A stretch of DNA of 64,000 nt from Nocardia sp. NBC_01730 (GTDB taxonomy: Bacteria; Actinomycetota; Actinomycetes; Mycobacteriales; Mycobacteriaceae). The notes below the pieces were generated by a model. That model did no database searches. It was not told the origin of the DNA and saw only the letters and a list, made by a program, of their open reading frames with translations. Made by a program: the position numbers and the translations under genes. Below, piece after piece: positions 55,901 through 63,274 of this stretch. Position 1 is the stretch's first letter, and the number at the start of each line of letters is the position of its first letter. The stretch lies in contig NZ_CP109162.1 in NCBI RefSeq assembly GCF_035920445.1, forward strand, positions 1,674,001-1,738,000, in the 5' to 3' direction.

Positions 55901-55999
55901 CAGGGTTAGTGTGAAGAACCGGTACAGCTCCTCGCGGCTGATCTCCGGGAACTCCCGCAGCCGCGCCAACTCCTCGTCCGCGAATACCCGCGTCGCCAT
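52981..55999 (-). pseudogene. tnpA: Tn3 transposase, disrupted by a 4-bp duplication
   Basis: ATG at 55999 opens [20 protein letters not shown], the DUF4158 N-terminal domain, continuing to ATMGRRLTSQ near 55200. There CCAG is present three times; with two copies the frame would continue ALERRDPQRRHPILLTVLAQ into the long C-terminal frame that runs to 52981. That frame has the Tn3 DDE landmarks: GGGTLSSSDGQRFPTRGKST, EHATDTHGVTLVNFVLFDLL and TNAVIAWTTEYF. Together about 1000 residues, the normal length. As written neither half can transpose. Confidence 0.82.
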
Positions 56000-56108
56000 G
56001 AACCCCGACCTCCACCACGCCGAGCAACCTCATCAGCAGCCAGGCCAAGCACTACCAGCCCAAACCCGCATCCCGAGCACGAAATTAGTTATCTACCAAC
56101 AGATTACG

Positions 56109-56147
56109 CATATCCGTTGTTTTTTCGGCGGTTACTACCGGAACCCC
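56109..56147 (-). repeat. Tn3 right terminal inverted repeat
   Basis: Inverted copy of 48951-48989 (37 of 39). The outer GGGG end is at 56144-56147, directly followed by the universal stress protein fragment. Confidence 0.9.
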
Positions 56148-56279
56148 TCGAAGTCCGCCCAGCTGATCGCCGTCGGCAGCCGCGGCCGCGGTGGCTTCAC
56201 CGGCCTGCTACTCGGCTCCACCAGCAATTTCCTGGTCCAGCACGCCCACTGCCCGGTGCTGATAGCACACCCGGCATAG
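56148..56279 (+). pseudogene. C-terminal fragment of a universal stress protein
   Basis: The reading frame leaving the Tn3 end is [20 protein letters not shown] then [20 protein letters not shown] and stop at 56279. G-S-R-G-x-G-G-F-x-G-x-x-L-G-S is the Usp ATP-binding motif. The N-terminal part is not on the other side of the transposon, so it was lost. It resembles the second domain of the Usp at 60702-61610. Confidence 0.72.
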
Positions 56280-56445
56280 GCGCGGCTACTGTTCCCTCGG
56301 CCACAGTGGTGGCCAGTCCGGCCCCGGAGCCGAGGGCGGAGCTGATCCCGAAGCTCAACGCCACCGGCAATGCGACCAGCGCGACGATGAGTCCGACCAG
56401 CAAGTCCGCCCCAGGGCGCGGACCGCGACTTTCCATTCCGACCAC
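56280..56445 (-). pseudogene. N-terminal fragment of a SulP transporter
   Basis: On the minus strand GPRPGADLLVGLIVALVALP then VALSFGISSALGSGAGLATT is the first helix and its start in SulP permeases. It breaks off where the Usp fragment stops. ATG at 56436 (MESRGPRP) after GAGG is the likely start. This is a second SulP gene, different from the complete one at 56604-58481. The remaining roughly 500 residues are gone. Confidence 0.58.
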
Positions 56446-56603
56446 CTCGGCAACAGCGCCCGCAGGATCAGCGGGCGCAGAAGTTCGGTGCTTGACACCT
56501 GGTTGTGCTCGTCATGGATCAATGCTCCTCACCCGGACTCGGTTCTTGCGGGGTCGTGTGGTCGCGACCAACGGGCCCGACGGCTCTGACGGGGACGGCT
56601 TGC

Positions 56604-58481
56604 TCATGACCGCACTGCAGGATTTCGTTGTCGGCGGCCCGCTCGGCCCGGTGACTCGACGGTGAGCTGGAGCGAGCGTCGGGGCTGGCCGGTCCCGGGA
56701 ACCAGCGCGACATCGAAAGCGTCTGAGGCAGCACCTATCTCGCTCAGCGCCGGGCCTGCGGGGAAGGAAGTCACCGGGTGGATGTGTCGTCGACCCCCGG
56801 TTTCCCGCCGATAGGCCGCCAACGCGGTCGGCAGGGTCGGATAGATGCGGTCGGCGCCAACTTCGTGGATCAGACCGACCGCGTCGAGGGCCACCCACAG
56901 GTCGTGTTTGACCCGCGCCATCGCGAAGACGACGCCACGTGCGGCCAGCTCGCCGCGCAATTGCCGTAACGTGTCCAACGCGGTCAGGTCGATCTCGACG
57001 TTCGCCTCTGCGTTGAGCACGAACCAGCGCACCTGGTCGCCCGGATTCCGGCTGGCGGTCCGCTGCTCGACCGAGGCCAGCGCCCGGCGCCGGAAGTCGT
57101 CGGCGTTGGCGAAGCACAGCGGCGCATCATAGCGGTAGATCACCAGTCCTGGCACGAGTTTCGCTGCCGGATAATCGTCGATGTCGTGCATCCCGGCCAA
57201 ACCGGGCACGAAGCCGAGGATCGCGTCGTGGGCCCGCGCGACGCGGCGCAGCAGGTCGAGAATGGACAGTGCGATCGCGACCAGCACGCCATAGAGGACA
57301 CCGAGTGCGAGCACGGCAGCGGTGGTGCTGATGGCCAGCACCAATTCACTGCGCCGGAACCGGGCTATCCGCCGGAATGCGGGGAGGTCGATCAGGAGCA
57401 GTGCCGCGTAGACGACCAGCGCGCCGAGGGCAGCAGTAGGGAATTGCGCGAGCACTCCGCGCCCTCCGAGCAGCACCGCCACCACCACGCCCGCGACGAA
57501 CACCGAGTACAGCTGTGTTCTGGCACCCGCGATATCGGCGATGCTGGTGCGGCTGCCGCTGCAGCTGACCGGAAACCCATGCAGCAGTCCGGCGGCGAGG
57601 TTGCTGGCTCCCTGCGCGCCGAGTTCGGTGTTCGCGTCGATGTTCTGGCCGTGGCGTGCCGCGAATGCCCGTGCGGTAAGCGTGTTGTCGGAGAACCCGA
57701 CGACTGCGATACCGATCGCGGGCAATACCAGTATCGCAATGTCATGGAGCGGCACGGCCGCGACACCGGGCAGCGGAATACCCGACTCCACCGCACCCAC
57801 CACATCGATCCCATATCGCTGCATGGAGAACAACGTGACCGCCAGCGTGGCGAACAGCACCGCGAGTAGCGGGCCCGGTATCCGCGGCGCCCGGGAGCCG
57901 AGCAGCAGTAGGGCGATCAGTACCGCGGCGGCCAGAATCACGGTGGGCCAATGCCATTGGTGAAAATTCGCGGTGAACGAGCGCAGTTGCGCGGGAATCG
58001 TCTCCCCCTCCACCGGCACGCCGGTTACGTGGCCCAACTGACCGGCGATCATGATTCCGGCGGTGCCGGCCAGGTATCCGATCAGCACGGGCTTGGACAA
58101 CAGATCCGCAAGCAGTCCGAGGTGAGCCAGCGCCCCTGCGAAGCAGATCAGCCCCACCAGCAGGGCCAGCACCGCGGCCAGTGCGGCATAGCGCCGTGGA
58201 TCACCCGCGGCCAGGGGTGCCAGCGTTCCCGCGGTCATCAGCGCCGTAGTCGATTCCGGTCCCACCGACAGCTGCCGCGAACTACCGAGCAGCGCATAGA
58301 CGATCAGGGGTCCGAGTGCCGCCCACAGTCCGGTGACCGGTGCCAGCCCGGCCACCGTCGCATACGCCAGCACCTGCGGCACCAGATAGGCCGCCACGGT
58401 GACACCGGCAATGGCGTCGTCCCGCAGCCAAACGGGCCGGTAGCCGCGGACCTGCGTCAGACCCGCCGGGCGCCAGGTCAC
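56604..58481 (-). CDS. SulP-family anion permease with STAS domain
   Basis: 625 residues. About 10-12 helices with the SulP signature LVPQVLAYATVAGLAPVTGL and LSVGPESTTALMTAG, then a C-terminal STAS domain from about 435 (VPGLVIYRYDAPLCFANADD, VEIDLTALDTLRQLRGELAA). It should move sulfate, bicarbonate or another anion. The final 60 residues after ALAAYRRE are Arg-rich and unlike the family. Mycobacterial SulP Rv1739c belongs to the DosR regulon, relevant since it overlaps the Acg-like nitroreductase gene by 4 bases (GTGA). Confidence 0.85.
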   Translation of the reverse strand: MTWRPAGLTQVRGYRPVWLRDDAIAGVTVAAYLVPQVLAYATVAGLAPVTGLWAALGPLIVYALLGSSRQLSVGPESTTALMTAGTLAPLAAGDPRRYAALAAVLALLVGLICFAGALAHLGLLADLLSKPVLIGYLAGTAGIMIAGQLGHVTGVPVEGETIPAQLRSFTANFHQWHWPTVILAAAVLIALLLLGSRAPRIPGPLLAVLFATLAVTLFSMQRYGIDVVGAVESGIPLPGVAAVPLHDIAILVLPAIGIAVVGFSDNTLTARAFAARHGQNIDANTELGAQGASNLAAGLLHGFPVSCSGSRTSIADIAGARTQLYSVFVAGVVVAVLLGGRGVLAQFPTAALGALVVYAALLLIDLPAFRRIARFRRSELVLAISTTAAVLALGVLYGVLVAIALSILDLLRRVARAHDAILGFVPGLAGMHDIDDYPAAKLVPGLVIYRYDAPLCFANADDFRRRALASVEQRTASRNPGDQVRWFVLNAEANVEIDLTALDTLRQLRGELAARGVVFAMARVKHDLWVALDAVGLIHEVGADRIYPTLPTALAAYRRETGGRRHIHPVTSFPAGPALSEIGAASDAFDVALVPGTGQPRRSLQLTVESPGRAGRRQRNPAVRS

Positions 58482-59350
58482 AGGGGGCGCACCACGTCAG
58501 CCAGCGCGCGCCGCGGAGTCATCGTTACTTGCTCGGCACTGGCGGTCAGCGGGCAGGTCGTCGATCCGATCTTGGTGGCGGCCAGCAGCACCGCACTGGT
58601 CGCCTCCCCGGCGCGCGGCCGCGACAACGGATCGTCGGAACTGGTGTGCACCAGCAAAAGGCCGCCACGAACGTCGAGATCGTGGAGCACTGCCTCGGTG
58701 AGGGTGGGATTGTGGAACTCGCGGGTCAGCGGATCGGAGGCGGCCACGGTATTGCGCGCCGGTACCCCTTCCACGGCGGCATGGCGTCCGCTCCAGGCGG
58801 CTAGCTCGGCCTGATACGCGGGGTCCGCATCATGCTGCCGCGCGGCCTCCTGGAAGGCCCGCACCAGCCGGATTCGGGTCGGCCCACCGGGAATTTCGCT
58901 GGTCAGCGCCCCCTCGGCGGTGCCGGCCTCGATGATCTCGGCGAGCAGCGCCTGCGAGATCTCCCACGCGGTGACCCGCCGCCGATCGGTGCGCCTACAG
59001 CTGATGGCGCGCACCGCCGCGACCATGTCCGCGGTCGGCGTGCTCGCGCTGAACTCGAAAGCCGCGAGATGTCGTGGCTCGGCCGGGTTCGGGAACCTGT
59101 GGACGACGGTGTCCCACCCGAACGACCATGCCGCCACCCGGAAATGGTGCAGCGCGGCGCCACAGCTGATCAGCAGATCGCGGCGATCCGGGTCGGCCTG
59201 CGGCAGTCTGCGGCTGTCGTCGGCGTACAGGTGCACGGTGGTGTCGCCGACGCGCCACTGCCACGGCTGGGTATTGTGGACCGACGGTGCGCATACGGCC
59301 AGCGCCAACGCGGCCCGCACGCTGTCGACATCGGGATGCCTACTGGCCAT
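58478..59350 (-). CDS. Acg-family nitroreductase with a C-terminal deletion
   Basis: 290 residues. ALAVCAPSVHNTQPWQWRVG, LYADDSRRLPQADPDRRDLL then ISCGAALHHFRVAAWSFGWD are the opening of the Acg (Rv2032/Rv3131-like) putative nitroreductases, which are hypoxia-induced. GEATSAVLLAATKIGSTTCP is the FMN-site helix. After PLTASAEQV the sequence jumps to MTPRRALADVV, skipping roughly 40 residues of the usual C-terminus (family length about 330). FMN binding may be lost. ATG at 59350 after GAGGAAAG. Overlaps SulP by 4 bases. Confidence 0.78.
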   Translation of the reverse strand: MASRHPDVDSVRAALALAVCAPSVHNTQPWQWRVGDTTVHLYADDSRRLPQADPDRRDLLISCGAALHHFRVAAWSFGWDTVVHRFPNPAEPRHLAAFEFSASTPTADMVAAVRAISCRRTDRRRVTAWEISQALLAEIIEAGTAEGALTSEIPGGPTRIRLVRAFQEAARQHDADPAYQAELAAWSGRHAAVEGVPARNTVAASDPLTREFHNPTLTEAVLHDLDVRGGLLLVHTSSDDPLSRPRAGEATSAVLLAATKIGSTTCPLTASAEQVTMTPRRALADVVRPL

Positions 59351-59412
59351 TGTTCTTTCCTCGTTCTCGACGCCAATGTCTGCTGTCGCTACGGTCGCAT
59401 CCGGCGACCTCG

Positions 59413-59429
59413 CCGCCGAAAGGGCCCAA
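59413..59429 (-). promoter_or_regulatory. DosR-box-like site
   Basis: Minus strand reads TTGGGCCCTTTCGGC, matching about 12 of 17 positions of the mycobacterial DosR box. It lies 63-79 bases upstream of the nitroreductase start. Pattern match only. Confidence 0.33.
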
Positions 59430-59464
59430 GGCCACATATCGAAGGCCCGGTGACTTCGTCGCAA

Positions 59465-60214
59465 TCAGGACGCGTTGGGCAGCGGTAGCGCCTGCCCAGC
59501 GGTAGCACCACCGTCCAGCACGAATTCCGAACCGGTGGAGAAGGTGGCTTCGGTGATCAGGAAACGGACCATCGCGGCGACCTCTTCTGGCTCCCCGAAG
59601 CGGGCCAGCGGCTGCGTTGCGGCGACCGAAGCGTCGAGGCCGGCGGTCATCGGCGTGTGGATCGGGCCGGGATGCACCGAGCACACCCGGATCCCCGCGG
59701 GACCGAGTTCGATGGCAGCGGCCTTCGTCAGCCCGCGCAACCCCCACTTGCTGGCCACGTAACCACCGATCCCCGCATATCCGAGCAGCCCGGCAGTCGA
59801 GGAGATATTGACGATCACCCCGCCGCCGCCCGCCCGCAGGCGCGGTGCGGCTAGATGCATACCGAGCCAGGCGCCGTACAGGTTGACGTCCACCACGTGC
59901 CGGAACATCACAGGCGACTGCGTCTCGATCCCACCGAAATCGAGAATTCCCGCGTTGTTCACCAGGATCGCCAGCGGCCCGAACGCCTCTTCCGCTTCGT
60001 CGATGACAATGCGCCAGTTGGCGTCGTCGGTGACATCGAGCCGGCAGAACTTCGCAGTCGAGCCGAGCTTTCGCGCGACCTCACAGCCCTCGTGTTCGAG
60101 TAAATCGGCGATCACCACCGAGATGTCTTCCTTGACGAGCGCCTCCGCGATGGCGGCTCCGATGCCACGCGCGCCGCCGGTGACGATCGCGTTGCGTGCA
60201 CTGAACCTGCTCAT
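59465..60214 (-). CDS. Classical short-chain dehydrogenase/reductase
   Basis: 249 residues. NAD(P) motif VTGGARGIGAAIAEAL, LVNNAGILDFGG, catalytic Ser and YxxxK in VNISSTAGLLGYAGIGGYVA then SKWG, and HPGPIHTPM: a complete SDR close to 3-alpha(or 20-beta)-hydroxysteroid dehydrogenase and FabG-like enzymes. Substrate not predictable. ATG at 60214 after GAGGTGG. Probably a separate unit from the nitroreductase gene 114 bases downstream. Confidence 0.86.
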   Translation of the reverse strand: MSRFSARNAIVTGGARGIGAAIAEALVKEDISVVIADLLEHEGCEVARKLGSTAKFCRLDVTDDANWRIVIDEAEEAFGPLAILVNNAGILDFGGIETQSPVMFRHVVDVNLYGAWLGMHLAAPRLRAGGGGVIVNISSTAGLLGYAGIGGYVASKWGLRGLTKAAAIELGPAGIRVCSVHPGPIHTPMTAGLDASVAATQPLARFGEPEEVAAMVRFLITEATFSTGSEFVLDGGATAGQALPLPNAS

Positions 60215-60337
60215 GATGACCCACCTCTTGTCTCATCGAGTGTCTATCCGTTAAGCCTCCCGCGCGGCCACACCTGCGCCGACGGCCGAAAGTCACCAGC
60301 TGCCCGGGCCGTCGGGCACGAAATCGGGCACCCCGAG

Positions 60338-60660
60338 CTACCTCGCAGGGCTATATGCGGGTGGGGCCGCCGCGCTGCGGGCGTGGTGCTGTAACTCCTC
60401 GATGGCGTCTCCGATCCCGGTAGCGATCATCTCGATGTCGGCTGTGGTGTCGTAGTCGCCGGGATGCCGAAGGCCAGCTGGTCGCGATAGCTGAGATTGG
60501 CGATGCCGGTGCGCAGCCGCATGACAATCCGAGCGTAGGCGAGTTTCTCGAGCACATCGCTGCCGTGCAGGGACAGCAGTCGCTTCGGATCCGGCACGTT
60601 GGTGGCGAGCCCGGCGATGCTGTGCTGGTAGGTAGTGGCCGCGGCGATCGCTGACTTCAT
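60338..60660 (-). pseudogene. C-terminal remnant of a WS/DGAT (Tgs-type) acyltransferase
   Basis: SIAGLATNVPDPKRLLSLHG then SDVLEKLAYARIVMRLRTGI and ANLSYRDQLAFGI is the last third of actinobacterial wax ester synthase/diacylglycerol acyltransferases. A -1 shift near 60460 moves the rest, PGDYDTTADIEMIATGIGDA, to another frame ending at 60338. The N-terminal two thirds with the HHxxxDG active site are missing. In mycobacteria tgs1 is a dormancy gene beside an Acg-like gene, which fits the neighbourhood. Confidence 0.62.
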
Positions 60661-60701
60661 CCTGGCGGCGCGGCTCACGGGCGCGTCAGATGCGAAGGCC
60701 C

Positions 60702-61610
60702 TTATTCTGGAGGACGTTTGTGATCTCGCACGACGATCATCGGGCACTGCGCCGAATGCAGCAGCGCGTTGCTGGTCGAGCCGAGCAGCATGCCAGCGAA
60801 CCCGCCGCGACCGTGGCTGCCGACCACCAGCAACTGCGCGTGCGCCGATTCGTCGAGCAGCGCGCGAGCCGGGCGGTCCACCTTGATGATGCGCCGTACC
60901 GGCACATCCGGATAGCGCTCGCAATAGCCGGCCAGCTGTTCGGCGAGCACCATCTCCTCCGACTCCAGTTCCGCATCCCAGCCGGGCACCGGGAAATCGA
61001 GTCCGGTGACATCGCTCCACGTGTGCACTGCGGTCAGCCCGACCTTGCGCAACGACGCATCGTCGAAGGCGAGCTCGATGGCGGGAACACTGTTGCTGCT
61101 GCCGTCTACACCGACGACAACGGGTTTGCCCGCCCACTCCGGTTCGATGCCGGCGACGTTGTGAACGACAGCCACCGGGCAATGCGCATGCCGGGTCAAC
61201 GCGGTGCTGACCGAGCCGAACAGCCCGCGATGGAAGGCGCCCAGGCCCCGACTGCCGACCACCAGCATCTTCACTTGTTCCGACCGGGCGATCAGGGTGG
61301 GAACGAGGAGGTCGAACGACACCTCGGTGGTGAGGACGAGTTCCGCACCCGGCACGGCCGCTCGCGCGATCCTGCTGGCTTCGGTGACGATCCGCTCGCC
61401 GTCGCGGCGCATCCACTCCCTATCCGACTCGCTCAGTGTCACGCCGGGACCGAAACCACCGGGCAGCGCCATCGAAGTAAGAATTTGCAGTTGCCGAAGG
61501 TACAAGGCAGCCTCGACTGCTGCCCAGGCCACCGCCTGATATGAACTCTCCGAGCCGTCGACAGCCGCGATCATCTGCGGGACGGACTGCGAAGCAGCGG
61601 AATCGGCCAT
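60702..61610 (-). CDS. Two-domain universal stress protein
   Basis: 302 residues, two Usp domains. Domain 1 about 8-150 (IAAVDGSESSYQAVAWAAVE; VGSRGLGAFHRGLFGSVSTA). Domain 2 about 160-300 (VVVGVDGSSNSVPAIELAFD; VGSHGRGGFAGMLLGSTSNA). The G-x2-G-x9-G-S/T ATP motif is good in domain 2. Mycobacterial tandem Usps such as Rv2623 are ATP-binding, DosR-induced growth regulators. ATG at 61610 with AAAGG upstream. Confidence 0.87.
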   Translation of the reverse strand: MADSAASQSVPQMIAAVDGSESSYQAVAWAAVEAALYLRQLQILTSMALPGGFGPGVTLSESDREWMRRDGERIVTEASRIARAAVPGAELVLTTEVSFDLLVPTLIARSEQVKMLVVGSRGLGAFHRGLFGSVSTALTRHAHCPVAVVHNVAGIEPEWAGKPVVVGVDGSSNSVPAIELAFDDASLRKVGLTAVHTWSDVTGLDFPVPGWDAELESEEMVLAEQLAGYCERYPDVPVRRIIKVDRPARALLDESAHAQLLVVGSHGRGGFAGMLLGSTSNALLHSAQCPMIVVRDHKRPPE

Positions 61611-61860
61611 CGTCTTAACCTTTCGTCGTCATCGGGTTCCCAACGAGCAATCCCGCCGCGTCGCGTGGCAGGGACGACTCGCCGGGCGGGCCACCGGCCT
61701 CGGTCACCACTGCACGCACCATCGACTGCCGAAGACGCCAAGGATTACTCGCAGCCGAGGACCAATGTCTGTTTGTGCGCCGCTCGTCGAGGAACCGGCC
61801 ATAGACACCTGCTGCCTCGCCGCTACGATGCGGACCTGGGGCTGATCACTCCCGTCGGCT

Positions 61861-62313
61861 CTAGTACGGCGCCTCGGCGGTGGCCGTCGGAAAATGCTGG
61901 GCGCACACGGCTTCGACGAATTCGCCGACCGTCTGTTCGGGCAGGTGGCGGGCCAGGTCCGCCTCGGTGATGATGCCGACCAGCTGGCCGCGCTCGGTCA
62001 CCGGAAGCCTCCGGATCTGGTGCTGTTCCATGAGGGCCAGTGCGTCGCCGATGTCGGCGCCGACGTCGACGGTGTGCAGCTCGTCGCCTTGGGCGAGTTC
62101 ACCAGCGGTGGTTGTCTTCGGGTTCGCGCCGATACCAAGGACCTTGATGATGATGTCGCGGTCGGTGATGATGCCGACGGGGTGATGTTCCCCATCGCAG
62201 ATCGGTAGCGCGCCGACATCCAGTTGGCGCATGCGCTGCGCCGCGGTATCCATGGTGTCGCGCACTCCGATGCATGCTGCGTGGGTGTGCATGATCTCTT
62301 GTGCGTTGGTCAT
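61861..62313 (-). CDS. CBS-domain pair protein, Hrp1-like
   Basis: 150 residues with two CBS domains at about 8-65 and 78-132. AQEIMHTHAACIGVRDTMDT, LDVGALPICDGEHHPVGIIT then DRDIIIK, and HQIRRLPVTERGQLVGIITE are all canonical. Mycobacterial Hrp1 (Rv2626c) is a DosR-induced protein of the same size. ATG at 62313 after GGAGAGGAG. Paralogue of 85-504, differing mainly in loop length and C-terminus. Confidence 0.88.
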   Translation of the reverse strand: MTNAQEIMHTHAACIGVRDTMDTAAQRMRQLDVGALPICDGEHHPVGIITDRDIIIKVLGIGANPKTTTAGELAQGDELHTVDVGADIGDALALMEQHQIRRLPVTERGQLVGIITEADLARHLPEQTVGEFVEAVCAQHFPTATAEAPY

Positions 62314-62667
62314 GGTGAGCTCCTCTCCGTGGTCGGGTTTCGATTGCCTGACTATCATTCGATGGCGTTCGATCGCGCCGACAGGGGAAAAAGTCATCGG
62401 GGCAGGGGGCCTTCCGCTGGTCGAGATCATCACTGTCCTCACCGAGGCCGTCGACGGTGTGGTCACCGCGTGCAACGAGATCGCCGCCACGTCGAGACAC
62501 CTACATTCCGCCGGGACCGGAGAACACGATGCTCTACCCCTTCACCCAATTCCCAGCCGGGTTCACGGCCGAAAGTCATGACAGTCGGTGACACGTCGCA
62601 CTGCCTGCCACGGTCCGGGTAGCGGATCGTGAAGGGTGGCTTGAACGTGTGAGGAGGGAGTCAGCCC
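62314..62667. other. Intergenic region upstream of the CBS gene
   Basis: 354 bases. A weak DosR-like dyad lies at 62384-62397 (ATGACTTTTTCCCC on the minus strand), 71 bases before the CBS start. A plus-strand stretch EIITVLTEAVDGVVTACNEI has some codon bias but no start or family. Confidence 0.35.
62384..62397 (-). promoter_or_regulatory. Weak DosR-box-like site
   Basis: ATGACTTTTTCCCC matches 9 of 14 core positions of the DosR box GGGACTTTAGTCCC. Location upstream of an Hrp1-like gene is what makes it worth noting. Confidence 0.22.
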
Positions 62668-63173
62668 ATGGAAGCATTCGGAATGATCGCTCTGCTCGGA
62701 CTCGCGGCCCTGATTGTGTCGCGGATCTCGGTCCGGTATCTGGAGATGGCGCGGGAGTTCGTCGCCGTCGGCTACGTCGTGCTCGGATCGCGGCCGCGTG
62801 GATCACCGACTTCGACCTGTTCGCCGCGTGGGGACTGCACATCCGCAACCATGCGCTCGGCATCGTGTTCACCGGCCTGATGATCGCGGGCGCCTCCTGC
62901 TTCTGGCAGGCCAATTCTCGGATTCTTCGAGGGACTGGCCCGCAGGCAGGTGGACGAGGCGCAGACACTGGAGAAGAGCCGCATGGCGACGTTGCTGAGT
63001 CCCTATCTCGGTCGGCGGTGGCGTGGGGTGGTCTTCGCCGGCGCGGCCGTGCCGTCGCATGCATCCATCTCGGCGCGTATGCGCTGCTGGATGTCTTGGC
63101 AGGCGCGGCCGCCGGGGTCGCTCTCGGCGCCGTACGCGATCTCCTCGTCGGTGTGGCGGATCCGCGAGCGTGA
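62668..63173 (+). pseudogene. Frameshifted multi-helix membrane protein
   Basis: Intact start (GAGGAGGGAGTCAGCCC, ATG) and MEAFGMIALLGLAALIVSRI then SVRYLEMAREFVAVGYVVLG. The sense then passes to a second frame, AWITDFDLFAAWGLHIRNHA then LGIVFTGLMIAGASCFWQA, to a third, RRQVDEAQTLEKSRMATLLS then PYLGRRWRGVVFAGAA, and back to CIHLGAYALLDVLAGAAAGV ending at 63173. Each piece has coding bias, so the original was a roughly 165-residue membrane protein. Three shifts in 500 bases mean decay or assembly errors. Its end vaguely resembles PAP2 motif 3. Confidence 0.55.
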
Positions 63174-63274
63174 ACGCCGGTGTGTCATCCGGCCCCGCTG
63201 TGTCGCGAGCCGAACTGCCCTGTCGAGCACCGCCCGGTCACCGGCAGAGTCCATCCGAGAAGGGACGAGGGAAC

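Larger units (their letters stand above)
48951..56147. mobile_element. Tn3-family transposon with passenger genes
   Basis: 7197 bp bounded by 39-bp inverted ends, 37 of 39 identical and beginning GGGGT as in Tn3 elements. Content, all on the minus strand: frameshifted serine resolvase, an operon of small membrane proteins, an unidentified 66-codon ORF, and frameshifted Tn3 transposase. Bases flanking the two ends (CAACC left, TCGAA right) are not a 5-bp target duplication. The left flank is a recombinase gene and the right flank a universal stress gene, so DNA next to one end was deleted or rearranged after insertion. Confidence 0.88.

Noticed and set aside
48946..56152. 5-bp target duplication of the Tn3 element
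   Set aside because: CAACC on the left and TCGAA on the right do not match.
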